Shown: piece after piece, positions 7,864-15,826 of the stretch
How positions within the stretch are numbered: position 1 is the first letter of the stretch
Layout: the number at the start of each line of letters is the position of its first letter
Source of the DNA: UBA2279 sp034399355
Lineage (GTDB): Bacteria; Actinomycetota; Coriobacteriia; Anaerosomatales; Anaerosomataceae
DNA: 64,000 bases
Direction: 5' to 3'
Assembly (NCBI GenBank): GCA_034399355.1
Contig: JAXMMT010000023.1
Coordinates: forward strand, 1-64,000
The notes under the pieces: model-generated
What the model was told of the DNA's origin: nothing
Databases searched by the model: none
What the model saw: only the letters and a program-made list of their open reading frames with translations
Translations under genes and position numbers: made by a program

Positions 7864-10089
7864 CTACTCCCCGTGCACCAGGCGTTCGAGCGTCGGCTCA
7901 TGCGCTTCGCGAAGCTCGGACACCGGCACGTCCAGCATGTCTTTGATCGAGAGTGAATCCCCGCCCACCTGACCGATGATCTCGTACGGGATACGCAGAC
8001 GGTCCGCCATCAGGGTGACCACCGTCGCATCATCGACAGTCGCCGTCACGACGATGCGGCCCTGAGACTCCGAGAACAGCGACACGGCGGGCCGCATGCG
8101 ACCTTCGAGCACCGCCGTCGCTCCGATATCGCCGGCGATGCAGCACTCGGCCAGCGTTACGCCGAGGCCTCCCTCGGAGCAGTCGTGCGCCGACTTGACG
8201 ACGCCCATCTCGATGCAGCCGATGACAGCCTCACAGACCTGCTGCTCGCGCCACAGGTCGATAGAGGGTGGCATGCCCGCGACCGAGCCATCGATGAGCT
8301 TGAGCAGCTCGCTGCCACCGAGCTCGTTGCGTGTGTCGCCGAGCAGGATGATGACGTCGCCCTCGTCCTTGAAGCCAGTGGTGGTGTGCCGCGACACGTT
8401 CTGCAGCAAACCGACGAGGCCCACCGTAGGCGTGGGGTAGATCGGCTGACCGAAGCTCTCGTTGTAGAAGCTCACGTTGCCCGAGATGACCGGCACGTTG
8501 AACGCTTTGCAGGCGTCGGACAGACCACGGACGGACTCGTAAAACGTCCAGAAGACCTCAGGCTTCTCGGGATTTCCGAAGTTCAGACAGTCGGTGATGG
8601 CCACGGGGCGGCCGCCCGCGCACGCAACGTTGCGGGCAGCCTCAGCAAACGCGATTTGCGCGCCGAGATACGGGTCGAGGTAGCAGTAGCGACCGTTGCA
8701 GTCGGTGCTGACGGCGATGGCGCGATTGGTGCCCTTGATGCGCAACACGGCGGCGTCGCTGCCTGGCAGCACGACGGTGTTCAGCATCACCTGGTGGTCG
8801 TACTGCTCCCAAATCCAGCGACGCGAGCAGATATTGGGGCTCGCGAGCAGCTTGAGCAGCGTGTCACCGAGCTCGTCGTCGGAGGGCAGCATCACGATGC
8901 GCGGGTCGAAGGACTGCACGTCGTCGAGGTAGGCGGGGCGCTCCATCGCGGGATCGTACATGGGGGCATCGTCGGCAAGCGTCGAAGCGGGCATGTCGGC
9001 GACGACGGTGTCGCCTTCGCGCACGACAAAGTGTCCGGTGTCGGTGACCTTCCCGATGACGGTCGAGCGCAGGCCCCACTTGGCGCACACGGCCTGGGCT
9101 GCTTCAAGTTTCTCGGGCTCGACGACCGCGAGCATGCGCTCCTGGCTCTCGGACACCATGATCTCGAACGCCTTCATGTTCTCTTCACGCTGCGGCACCT
9201 TGGTGACGTCGATGTCGAGCCCGACACCACCGCGTGACGCCATCTCGCTTGCCGAGGAGGTGAGGCCCGCTGCACCCAAGTCGCCGAGCGCTACCAGCAG
9301 CTTGGCGTCCAGCAGCTCGAGGCACGCCTCGATGAGCAGCTTCTCCTCGAACGGGTCGCCCACCTGGACGCTCGGCCGCTTGTCCTCGGCCTTCTCGTCG
9401 AACTCCTGGCTCGCCAGCGTCGAGGCGCCGCCGATCCCGTCACGGCCGGTGGTCGACCCGATGAGCACTATCAGGTTGCCCACGCCGCTCGCGGTCGCGC
9501 GTGTGAGATTCTCCTCACGCATGATGCCGATCGACATCGCGTTGATGAGACAGTTACCCTCGTACGCCTCGTCGAAGTAGACCTCGCCGCCCACGGTGGG
9601 AACGCCGAGGCAGTTGCCGTACCCGCCGATGCCCGCGACCGAGCCCTCGAACAGGTAGCGCTGACGCGCCTTGTCGAGCGTGCCGAAGCGCAGCGAGTCG
9701 AGGCTGGCAATCGGGCGGGCGCCCATCGTGAAGATGTCGCGGATGATGCCGCCCACGCCGGTGGCCGCTCCCTGATAGGGCTCGATGGCCGAGGGATGGT
9801 TGTGCGACTCCATCTTGAAGGCCACGGCCCAACCGTCGCCCACACTGATGACACCGGCGTTCTCGCCCGGCCCCTGCAGCACGTGCTCGCCGGTGGTCGG
9901 AAGCATCTTGAGCGCCTTGCGCGAGTGTTTGTAGGAGCAGTGCTCGCTCCACATCAGCGAGTACATGTAGAGTTCGGTCACGCTCGGCCGTCTGCCGAGA
10001 ATCTCAACGATCTTGTCGTATTCGTCGAGCTTCAGGCCAAGCTCGACCGCCAGCTTGGGCGCGATCTCCGCATCGAGCATCTCGGACAT
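7864..10089 (-). CDS. purL: phosphoribosylformylglycinamidine synthase, large synthetase subunit
   Basis: PurL is the ATP-dependent subunit of FGAM synthase and works with PurQ and PurS. The product is 741 residues, the size of the small (Bacillus/Thermotoga) type rather than the 1300-residue enterobacterial fusion. Visible blocks are LYMYSLMWSEHCSYKHS near the start, KMESHNHPSAIEPYQGAATGVGG, DLGAAGLTSSASEMASRGG and HDCSEGGLGVTLAE. The frame extends to 10161, but ATG 10089 (MSEMLDAEI) has GGAGGAG 7 bases before it. It is followed by the HEAT protein and preceded by purQ with a 53-base gap. Confidence 0.97.
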   Translation of the reverse strand: MSEMLDAEIAPKLAVELGLKLDEYDKIVEILGRRPSVTELYMYSLMWSEHCSYKHSRKALKMLPTTGEHVLQGPGENAGVISVGDGWAVAFKMESHNHPSAIEPYQGAATGVGGIIRDIFTMGARPIASLDSLRFGTLDKARQRYLFEGSVAGIGGYGNCLGVPTVGGEVYFDEAYEGNCLINAMSIGIMREENLTRATASGVGNLIVLIGSTTGRDGIGGASTLASQEFDEKAEDKRPSVQVGDPFEEKLLIEACLELLDAKLLVALGDLGAAGLTSSASEMASRGGVGLDIDVTKVPQREENMKAFEIMVSESQERMLAVVEPEKLEAAQAVCAKWGLRSTVIGKVTDTGHFVVREGDTVVADMPASTLADDAPMYDPAMERPAYLDDVQSFDPRIVMLPSDDELGDTLLKLLASPNICSRRWIWEQYDHQVMLNTVVLPGSDAAVLRIKGTNRAIAVSTDCNGRYCYLDPYLGAQIAFAEAARNVACAGGRPVAITDCLNFGNPEKPEVFWTFYESVRGLSDACKAFNVPVISGNVSFYNESFGQPIYPTPTVGLVGLLQNVSRHTTTGFKDEGDVIILLGDTRNELGGSELLKLIDGSVAGMPPSIDLWREQQVCEAVIGCIEMGVVKSAHDCSEGGLGVTLAECCIAGDIGATAVLEGRMRPAVSLFSESQGRIVVTATVDDATVVTLMADRLRIPYEIIGQVGGDSLSIKDMLDVPVSELREAHEPTLERLVHGE

Positions 10090-10142
10090 AGGGACTACTC
10101 CTCCATAAACGTGTCGGGCGTGAACGCGAGCACCTGCATGAC

Positions 10143-10832
10143 CTACACCTCTGCGAGACACTTCACGATGGTCGTGAAGAATGGTACGCCGTCGGTCCCG
10201 CTACACAGCGGATCGACCATACGCTCCGGGTGCGGCATGAGGCCGAACACGTTGCCACGCTCGTTGCAGATGCCGGCGATGTTATCGAGGGCGCCGTTGG
10301 GTGCCGAACCGGGCAGCACACTGCCATCGGATTCGCAGTAGCGCAACACGACCTGCCCGTTGCCCTTCAGACGCGCGAGCGTGTCGGCGTCACAGATGTA
10401 GTTGCCTTCGTTGTGGTTCACGGGGATGTCGAGGACGGTGCCCCCGGGCAGGTCGAGCCACTGACAGGCGCTGTCCTCGACCCGCACCGGCTGACCATGG
10501 CAAATGAACTTCAGCCCGACGTTGCGTAGCAGCGCACCGGGAAGCAGGTGCGCCTCGGTGAGAATCTGGAAGCCGTTGCAGATGCCCATGACGGGTCCAC
10601 CGGCCTCCGCAAAGCGCACGACCTCGGCCATCACCGGCGAAAAGCGCGCGACTGCGCCGCAACGGATGTAGTCGCCGTAGCTGAACCCGCCGGGCAACAC
10701 GATCGCATCGAAGCCGGAAAGCTCAGTGTCGCCGTGCCAGATGTAGGCGGCCTCAAAACCGAGATAGCGCGCGGCATGAATGACGTCCTGCTCGCAGTTG
10801 GAGCCGGGGAAGATAACGACGCCGAAGCGCAT
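10143..10832 (-). CDS. purQ: phosphoribosylformylglycinamidine synthase, glutaminase subunit
   Basis: PurQ supplies ammonia from glutamine to PurL. The product is 229 residues with a class I amidotransferase fold: FPGSNCEQD at 8-16, LPGGFSYGDYIRCGA at 46-60, the nucleophile C85 in VMGICNGFQIL, and the His/Glu pair in LMPHPERM near the C-terminus. Four bases separate its ATG from the purS stop, and purS-purQ-purL form the usual three-subunit block. Confidence 0.97.
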   Translation of the reverse strand: MRFGVVIFPGSNCEQDVIHAARYLGFEAAYIWHGDTELSGFDAIVLPGGFSYGDYIRCGAVARFSPVMAEVVRFAEAGGPVMGICNGFQILTEAHLLPGALLRNVGLKFICHGQPVRVEDSACQWLDLPGGTVLDIPVNHNEGNYICDADTLARLKGNGQVVLRYCESDGSVLPGSAPNGALDNIAGICNERGNVFGLMPHPERMVDPLCSGTDGVPFFTTIVKCLAEV

Positions 10833-10835
10833 GCC

Positions 10836-11078
10836 CTACGCCTCCTCGACCGGCTCGATGCGGTACTCCTCGATGACGGGGTTGGCAAGCAGCTTGCCAC
10901 ACATCTCGGCCACGCGCTCGATGCTCGTCCCGTCGGCCACCTTGAGCTGGATGAACTTGCCGATCTTGACCGAGGAGACCTCCGTGTAGCCGAGGTTTTG
11001 CAGCGCGCGCTCGGCCGTGGCGCCGGGCGGGTCGAAGATGCCCGACTTGTACGTCACGTAGATGTCAAAACGCGCCAT
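10836..11078 (-). CDS. purS: phosphoribosylformylglycinamidine synthase, small subunit
   Basis: PurS bridges PurL and PurQ and is needed for ammonia channelling. The product is 80 residues, the normal family size. It starts MARFDIYVTYKSGIFDPPGATAE and carries LGYTEVSSVKIGKFIQL, both standard PurS blocks, and ends NPVIEEYRIEPVEEA. ATG 11078 has GGAGAT upstream. The open frame continues upstream only as a shadow of the neighbouring gene. Confidence 0.96.
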   Translation of the reverse strand: MARFDIYVTYKSGIFDPPGATAERALQNLGYTEVSSVKIGKFIQLKVADGTSIERVAEMCGKLLANPVIEEYRIEPVEEA

Positions 11079-11091
11079 GAGTATCTCCTTA

Positions 11092-11388
11092 TCAGTCGTC
11101 CAGGTCGACGTGGGCTGCTTCCTGCATCTCCTGCTTGCGCTTGCGTACGGCGTCGCGGATATTGCGGCGGCCAAACCACGCCAGTATGAGGCCGACCGCC
11201 CACGCGAAAATCGAGACGTAGGCGAACCAGGGAAAGACCGCCGCACCGTCGGAAGCGATTTGCTCCGGACCAGCGATCGAGCTGAAGCTCAGGAAGAACC
11301 CCACGATGCCGAGACCGGCCAACACCATGCCGACCCAGCCGAGGTACACGTTGCCCCGCACGTGCGGGGGCAGGTCCTTCAGGCTCAC
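11092..11388 (-). CDS. small membrane protein, two transmembrane helices
   Basis: The product is 98 residues, starting GTG (VSLKDLPPHVRGNVYLGWVG) in a GTGA overlap with the stop of the preceding gene. Helices are predicted at about 15-37 and 51-72, with a basic, glutamate-rich tail (RKRKQEMQEAAHVDLDD). The spacing to purS is 13 bases. I recognise no enzyme family. It forms a coupled pair with the protein at 11385-11855 and may act with it in the membrane. Confidence 0.8.
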   Translation of the reverse strand: MSLKDLPPHVRGNVYLGWVGMVLAGLGIVGFFLSFSSIAGPEQIASDGAAVFPWFAYVSIFAWAVGLILAWFGRRNIRDAVRKRKQEMQEAAHVDLDD

Positions 11389-11855
11389 GACGCGTCCTTC
11401 CCGCTGTCCTTCTCGGCCTTGTCGACCTTCGGCTTCTTGCCCTTCTTCCCGGCCTGGATGGCCTCCTTGCGCAGCCTGCGGATGACGAAGATATCGATGT
11501 TGATGGCCACCAGCACGCCAGCAAGCTCGATCGAGAGGCCGACGGTGCGCAGGACGCTGTTGTCCTGCTTTTCGCCGAGGAAGGCGATGCCGAAGGCAAG
11601 CAGCGCGATGATGATCGCGGCCCACCAGACCTTACGCCACTTCTTGATCTCCGGCGTGCTCGGTAACGGGATGAACTTCTTCTTGGCAGCCTTCTTCTTG
11701 GCAGCCTTCTTCTCCTTGCTGCCCAAGTCTTTCTTGGACATCGCCGCATCGATAGAGCCCTTCTCGCGCTTGGGTTTGAGCGAGCTTGCGCTCCTGCGTG
11801 TCTGGCCCTTCTTCTCTACTCGATAGCGATCATTGCCCGCACTGCGACGTGCCAT
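11385..11855 (-). CDS. membrane protein with a lysine-rich N-terminal tail
   Basis: The product is 156 residues. The first 60 are very basic, with tandem KEKKAAKKKAAKKK. They are followed by FIPLPSTPEIKKWRKVWW and two predicted helices (about 80-98 and 106-125), then a lysine-rich tail ending KDSGKDAS. ATG 11855 comes 1 base after the purC stop and has GGAAGGTGA upstream. The layout (basic tail, PSTPEIKKWRKVW entry, two helices) is seen in small actinobacterial membrane proteins of unknown role. The lysine tail may contact nucleic acid or phospholipid. Confidence 0.8.
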   Translation of the reverse strand: MARRSAGNDRYRVEKKGQTRRSASSLKPKREKGSIDAAMSKKDLGSKEKKAAKKKAAKKKFIPLPSTPEIKKWRKVWWAAIIIALLAFGIAFLGEKQDNSVLRTVGLSIELAGVLVAINIDIFVIRRLRKEAIQAGKKGKKPKVDKAEKDSGKDAS

Positions 11856-11856
11856 G

Positions 11857-12744
11857 CTAGTCACCTTCCGGGATGAATGGCTCACCGGTGATCATCTCGT
11901 ACGCCTCGACGTACTTCTCGGCGGTGATGGTGATGATGTCTTCGGGGAGCTCTGGGGCGGGGGGCGTCTTGTCCCAGCCGCTGCGCTGCAGCCAGTCGCG
12001 GACAAACTGCTTGTCGAAACTGGGCTGGCCCCGGCCGGGCTCATAGCCGTCCGTCGGCCAGAAGCGTGAGCTATCGGGGGTGAGAACCTCGTCGACCAGC
12101 GTGGCAACGCTGTTCACGAGTCCGAACTCGAACTTGGTGTCGGCGATGATGATGCCGCACGTGTGCGCATGCTGAGCGGCACGCGTGTAGAGCTCGAGCG
12201 AAGCGTCGCGCAGGGCGTTCGCGTGTTCTTCGCCGACAAGCTCCACCATGCGCTCGAAACTGATGTTCTCGTCGTGATCGCCGATCTCGGCCTTCGTCGA
12301 GGGCGTGAAGATCGGCTCGGGCAGACGCGATGACTCGACGAGGCCTTCGGGAAGCGTCTGACCGCACACGGTGCCGCTCGTACGGTACTCGTTCCAACCG
12401 CTCCCGGCCAGGTAGCCGCGCACGATGCACTCCACGGGAAAGACCTCGGCCTTCTTCACCAGCATGAACCGGCCGGCAAGGCTCTCCGCGTACGGCACGA
12501 ACTTACCCGGGAGGTCCGCTACATCTGCGGAGATAAGGTGGTTCGCCACAACGTCGCCGAGCAGATCGAACCAGAACAGCGAGATCTTGGTGAGCACTTC
12601 TCCCTTGTATGGAATGGCGTCTGGGAGGATCACGTCGAACGCCGAGAGACGATCGGTGGCGACAAGCAACATGCGATCGCCAAGGTCGAAGAGGTCGCGG
12701 ACTTTGCCCTGCGACGTGGGCTTGAGTTCCTGCGGCTGTTGCAC
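11857..12744 (-). CDS. purC: phosphoribosylaminoimidazole-succinocarboxamide synthase
   Basis: PurC joins CAIR and aspartate with ATP to give SAICAR. The product is 295 residues, the longer (yeast/actinobacterial) form. Key segments are GKVRDLFDLGDRMLLVATDRLSAFDV at the start, VECIVRGYLAGSGW, IIADTKFEFG and PDSSRFWP. The start is GTG with GGAAGGTG upstream. It is the first gene of the purine operon, with a candidate promoter about 85 bases upstream, so the order is purC...purSQL...purF...purM-purN...purH. Confidence 0.97.
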   Translation of the reverse strand: MQQPQELKPTSQGKVRDLFDLGDRMLLVATDRLSAFDVILPDAIPYKGEVLTKISLFWFDLLGDVVANHLISADVADLPGKFVPYAESLAGRFMLVKKAEVFPVECIVRGYLAGSGWNEYRTSGTVCGQTLPEGLVESSRLPEPIFTPSTKAEIGDHDENISFERMVELVGEEHANALRDASLELYTRAAQHAHTCGIIIADTKFEFGLVNSVATLVDEVLTPDSSRFWPTDGYEPGRGQPSFDKQFVRDWLQRSGWDKTPPAPELPEDIITITAEKYVEAYEMITGEPFIPEGD

Positions 12745-12829
12745 GCGGACACCTTCCTAGAGGAGTCGTAGAAAACGGCCGCCGGGTCGGTTCGCGGGGA
12801 TGCCCCTACAGTCCCGCGGCCATGCGTGC

Positions 12830-12858
12830 ATTGTAGGCGATAGAGCCAAGCAGGTTAA
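12830..12858 (-). promoter_or_regulatory. candidate promoter for the purine operon
   Basis: On the minus strand TTAACC (12858-12853) and TACAAT (12835-12830) are 17 bases apart, a fair sigma-70-type match upstream of purC. It lies just at the 3' end of the preceding gene. No purine riboswitch-like fold was recognised in the leader. Confidence 0.45.
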
Positions 12859-13745
12859 GGGCACACGTAGCAGGCCCCACTCCACGCACACAGATGCTCG
12901 GCGAAGACTGCGGGTAGGGCCGCCACCAGGTCGTCGGCCCGCATTGCAGGAGTCGCCCTAATGGCGGCACCGGCATGCCTGTTCGCGCGTGAAGCGCAGA
13001 GCGCGGCGTCCACCGTCGGGAAGCCTGCAGCCATGAAGCCCGCTGCGAGTCCCGTGATGGTGTCGCCAGTCCCGCCGATCGCCTCCAATGCCGGCACATG
13101 TGGCGTCTCAACGGTTCCGGCTACGTCCCCCCATAGGGAGATGTGATCCGTCTTTCCCTTCACGAGTAGCACCCGCGCCGAGCCGCCTCGCTCGGCAGCC
13201 AGACGTACCAGTTCGGGCGGGTCAAACTCGTCGGTGCCGAAGAGATAGTGAGAGACGTACGCTGGATGCGTTGCCTGGGAATCCGCCAGAAAGCCGACCT
13301 CGCCCACATCGGGCGTCATCAGCTCGAAGCGGCCCGCGATGCCTGCGGCTTTCGCTGCATACATGCCGCCAGCATCAGCGACCAGCAGCGCATCGGGAGC
13401 GGCCACGCCGATATCGCAAACCGCCTGACGCATAAGCGCCATCACCGGTTGCATGTAGTGGAACGCGATGACCGAGGGACGGACCTGCGTGACGACGTCT
13501 GCCAGCCGCGTGTACACCGCCCGGGTACCGTCTCCCCGTCCGATATCGCCCGCAATCAGCGCATGGGGCGCAGGAGTACCAAGGTAGTCCGAGACCGCGC
13601 ACGCAGCACCCAGCATCGCGGATGTCCCCTGCGATACCGGGATGGGGGTGCCGTCCACGTAGAGGACGCCTTCCTCGCGGCGCACGGAGCCGCTCAGGAG
13701 AGGACCACCACTCACGGGGTAGGTTGCAACGACGAGCAGGCTCAT
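12855..13745 (-). CDS. sugar-kinase-fold protein related to NAD(P)HX dehydratase, Se/S module
   Basis: The product is 296 residues. The C-terminal half has the ribokinase-fold ATP loop IGGTGDTITGLAAGF, very close to the GtGDvLtG motif of ADP-dependent NAD(P)HX dehydratases (YjeF C-domain), and an earlier LMTPDVGEVGFL block. The catalytic Asp is in GGTGD. Its ATG shares ATGA with the DUF3343 protein, and it closes the yedE-tusA-DUF3343 operon. Kinase-like proteins of this type occur next to selenium/sulfur handling genes in anaerobes, but the substrate is unknown. A plain repair role for NAD(P)HX is less likely because the N-terminal epimerase domain is absent. Confidence 0.75.
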   Translation of the reverse strand: MSLLVVATYPVSGGPLLSGSVRREEGVLYVDGTPIPVSQGTSAMLGAACAVSDYLGTPAPHALIAGDIGRGDGTRAVYTRLADVVTQVRPSVIAFHYMQPVMALMRQAVCDIGVAAPDALLVADAGGMYAAKAAGIAGRFELMTPDVGEVGFLADSQATHPAYVSHYLFGTDEFDPPELVRLAAERGGSARVLLVKGKTDHISLWGDVAGTVETPHVPALEAIGGTGDTITGLAAGFMAAGFPTVDAALCASRANRHAGAAIRATPAMRADDLVAALPAVFAEHLCAWSGACYVCP

Positions 13746-14284
13746 GCCGGCTTACCCCCGAGCTGCTCGCGCGCTTCGCAAAACGCCCGGTCGAGCATCA
13801 GCCCGCAGAGCGTGTAGCCGAGGTCTTTGGGGCGCGGCGCGTCCCAGATCGTGCGACCCACGAGTTCGATGTTGAGATAGGGGATGTCGGGACATCCCCC
13901 ACCTGAGGTGTTGACGATGACGCCGGTCGCGCGTTCGACCGCGATCTTCATGTTTCCCGAGCGCACCATCAGCCATTCGCCGAAGTCCTCCGAGGTCACG
14001 AGGTCGCAGATCGCCGCAATGCCCTCGGTGTCGCCCACCCACTCGCGAACGTGGACGCCCGCCAAGACGAGCGCGCGCTCGGCACCGGTGTACTCGACGG
14101 TCGGGATGGTGACCGCGAGGTCGCAGCCGGCGCGCAGGTGGTGCGGCGGTGCAACGAGCGTGACGTCGTACGCCTCGGCCTTGAGGACCTTCTCGGCGCG
14201 AATGGCCGAGGAGACCTCATCGAACAGGAAGATGCCGAGCGCGTCGCCCGGCACCCCCTGCTTCTCTGAACGTTTGAACAGCAC
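13742..14284 (-). CDS. DUF3343 (putative Se/S carrier) fusion protein
   Basis: The product is 180 residues. Residues about 15-70 match the DUF3343 pattern (IFLFDEVSSAIRAEKVLKAEAYDVTLVAPP...RAGCDLAV), a domain annotated as a putative Se/S carrier with a conserved Cys. The rest is a separate domain with GVIVNTSGGGCPDIPYLN and LGYTLCGLMLDRAFCEA, Gly- and Cys-rich and not recognised. The start is a GTG overlapping the TusA stop by 1 base, giving tight coupling. Its company (YedE, TusA/YedF-like) supports a role in moving selenium or sulfane sulfur. Confidence 0.8.
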   Translation of the reverse strand: MLFKRSEKQGVPGDALGIFLFDEVSSAIRAEKVLKAEAYDVTLVAPPHHLRAGCDLAVTIPTVEYTGAERALVLAGVHVREWVGDTEGIAAICDLVTSEDFGEWLMVRSGNMKIAVERATGVIVNTSGGGCPDIPYLNIELVGRTIWDAPRPKDLGYTLCGLMLDRAFCEAREQLGGKPA

Positions 14285-14490
14285 TACTTCGTGCCCTCGA
14301 TCCGGTAGTCGTCACCGTCTTCAGCGACCGTGACGGAGTATCCTTCGTCCTGCAGCAGATACGTGACATTCGTCTTAGCCGTGCCGTCACTCGCCAGTAC
14401 CACAATCTTGCCAGGATCCGACTCCAGAGCCTTCTTCGTCCTCATTAGCGGAACGGGGCAGACGAACCCACGTACATCTACTTCGACCAT
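14284..14490 (-). CDS. TusA/YedF-like sulfur (or selenium) carrier protein
   Basis: The product is 68 residues, a single SirA/TusA domain: MVEVDVRGFVCPVPLMRTKKAL with the CPxP motif whose Cys carries persulfide (or selenide), then KIVVLASDGTAKTNVTYLL. ATG 14490 has GAGGAGGGGGAG about 6 bases upstream. It directly follows the YedE permease gene, the usual pairing in selenium-metabolising and thiosulfate-using anaerobes. Whether it carries Se or S cannot be told from sequence. Confidence 0.9.
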   Translation of the reverse strand: MVEVDVRGFVCPVPLMRTKKALESDPGKIVVLASDGTAKTNVTYLLQDEGYSVTVAEDGDDYRIEGTK

Positions 14491-14506
14491 TTCGACTCCC
14501 CCTCCT

Positions 14507-15742
14507 CTATGCCTTCTGCATCCGCAGGAATCCAATACCAAGCGTCACGACAGCCATCACGCCCATCGCGACCCATGCGCCAGACGCCGGTCCGGCGCCG
14601 GAAGACGCCAGAGTGAGCGCGTGCGCGGCGACCGCACCAATCATCATGCCAACAACGGCGGCCACCGCATCCAGGTCGCCCTCGGACGCCATGACGACCT
14701 GACGCAACGGGCAGCCGCCCATGAACACAGCGGTGAGACCGACGAGTGCCATCGGCAGGAAGTTGCCGAGGAGGTTCGTATGCGCTGCGGGCTGGCCCTC
14801 AAAACCGAGGTTGAACTGGCCGAAGACCATGTTCATAACCGTCACGCCGATGACAAGACCAGCAACGCCGACCAGCAGGTCGTAGCGCTTGATCAGGATC
14901 GAGTCGCGGATGCCGCCAACGCTGCAGAAGCGGCTGCGCTGAGCAGCAAGACCAATCGCCAGACCCGCTACCAGCGACAGGTAGAGCGGAGCGCGCGAAC
15001 CACCCGGGATGCCGGCAGCAACCGAGACCGACTCCGCAGGGGAGACGACCTCGCCATCGGCGCCGACGATAGCGCCGTCGACCATGCTCGCACCCGGAGG
15101 GGCGATGACCTTGTCGGCGGTGAACACAGCGCCCTCGGCGGTCTTCTTGGCGCCCTTGGCCACTGTCGCGAATCCAGCCGGAGCCGCACCGTTGTAGAAC
15201 GTGACGAGTGCGAGAGCAAGCAAGACGACCGCGATGACCGGCATGACCAAGCCTGCGGGCTTGGCCAGCTTCTTGGCGCGGCCCACGATGTAGCCCCGCT
15301 TCAGGAACACGGTACCGACGGCGATGCCGACGATCAGGCCAGCGATGCCAACTGCCGCGTTCAGGTCGCCGCCGCCGAGGCGCAGCCACGCACGAACCGG
15401 ACACCCCAAGAAGATGAGCGCCGATACCATGAAGATGAAACCGAGCACGAAGCGATAGAGCGCACCCGAGCTCCCGCGGGCTTTGAACTCACGAAAGCCC
15501 AGCGCACCGACCGTCGCGCCGAGCATCAATCCCACGATCTCAGGCCGAATGTAGGCGAAGGCATTCATCTTCATCGCCTCGCCACCGAAGAAACTCGAGA
15601 TGTCGCGTAAGAAACACGCAATACACAAGCCCATGTTGCCCGGGTTGCCTTGCTTGACCAGGAACGCCGCGAAAACACCGATCACCAGACCGGTGGCCCC
15701 GAGCATCCATGCCGAAGGCCCCAAAACACGCTTCTTCCCCAT
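14507..15742 (-). CDS. yedE: YedE/YeeE-family membrane transporter (thiosulfate or selenium)
   Basis: The product is 411 residues with about 10-12 membrane helices arranged as two similar halves. Each half has a Cys-containing entry (MGLCIACFLRD; RSRFCSVGGIRDS) and a second Cys motif (LGCPVRAWLRLGGGDLNA; GGCPLRQVVMASEGDLDA). This is the pattern of two-domain YeeE/YedE channels that pass thiosulfate or are linked to selenium use. ATG 15742 is preceded by AAGGGGG at 4 bases. A TTGACA lies in the short leader. It heads an operon with TusA/YedF-like, DUF3343 and kinase-like genes. Confidence 0.9.
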   Translation of the reverse strand: MGKKRVLGPSAWMLGATGLVIGVFAAFLVKQGNPGNMGLCIACFLRDISSFFGGEAMKMNAFAYIRPEIVGLMLGATVGALGFREFKARGSSGALYRFVLGFIFMVSALIFLGCPVRAWLRLGGGDLNAAVGIAGLIVGIAVGTVFLKRGYIVGRAKKLAKPAGLVMPVIAVVLLALALVTFYNGAAPAGFATVAKGAKKTAEGAVFTADKVIAPPGASMVDGAIVGADGEVVSPAESVSVAAGIPGGSRAPLYLSLVAGLAIGLAAQRSRFCSVGGIRDSILIKRYDLLVGVAGLVIGVTVMNMVFGQFNLGFEGQPAAHTNLLGNFLPMALVGLTAVFMGGCPLRQVVMASEGDLDAVAAVVGMMIGAVAAHALTLASSGAGPASGAWVAMGVMAVVTLGIGFLRMQKA

Positions 15743-15826
15743 CTGTCCCCCTTGCGACTCGACATCCATAACCTCTGCTGATACTTTGCATCAGTCAAAG
15801 CTGATGTCAAGCCCCTACGGGGAAAC

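Noticed and set aside
12745..12854. Purine riboswitch before purC
   Set aside because: No recognisable aptamer arrangement; only a promoter-like pair of boxes.
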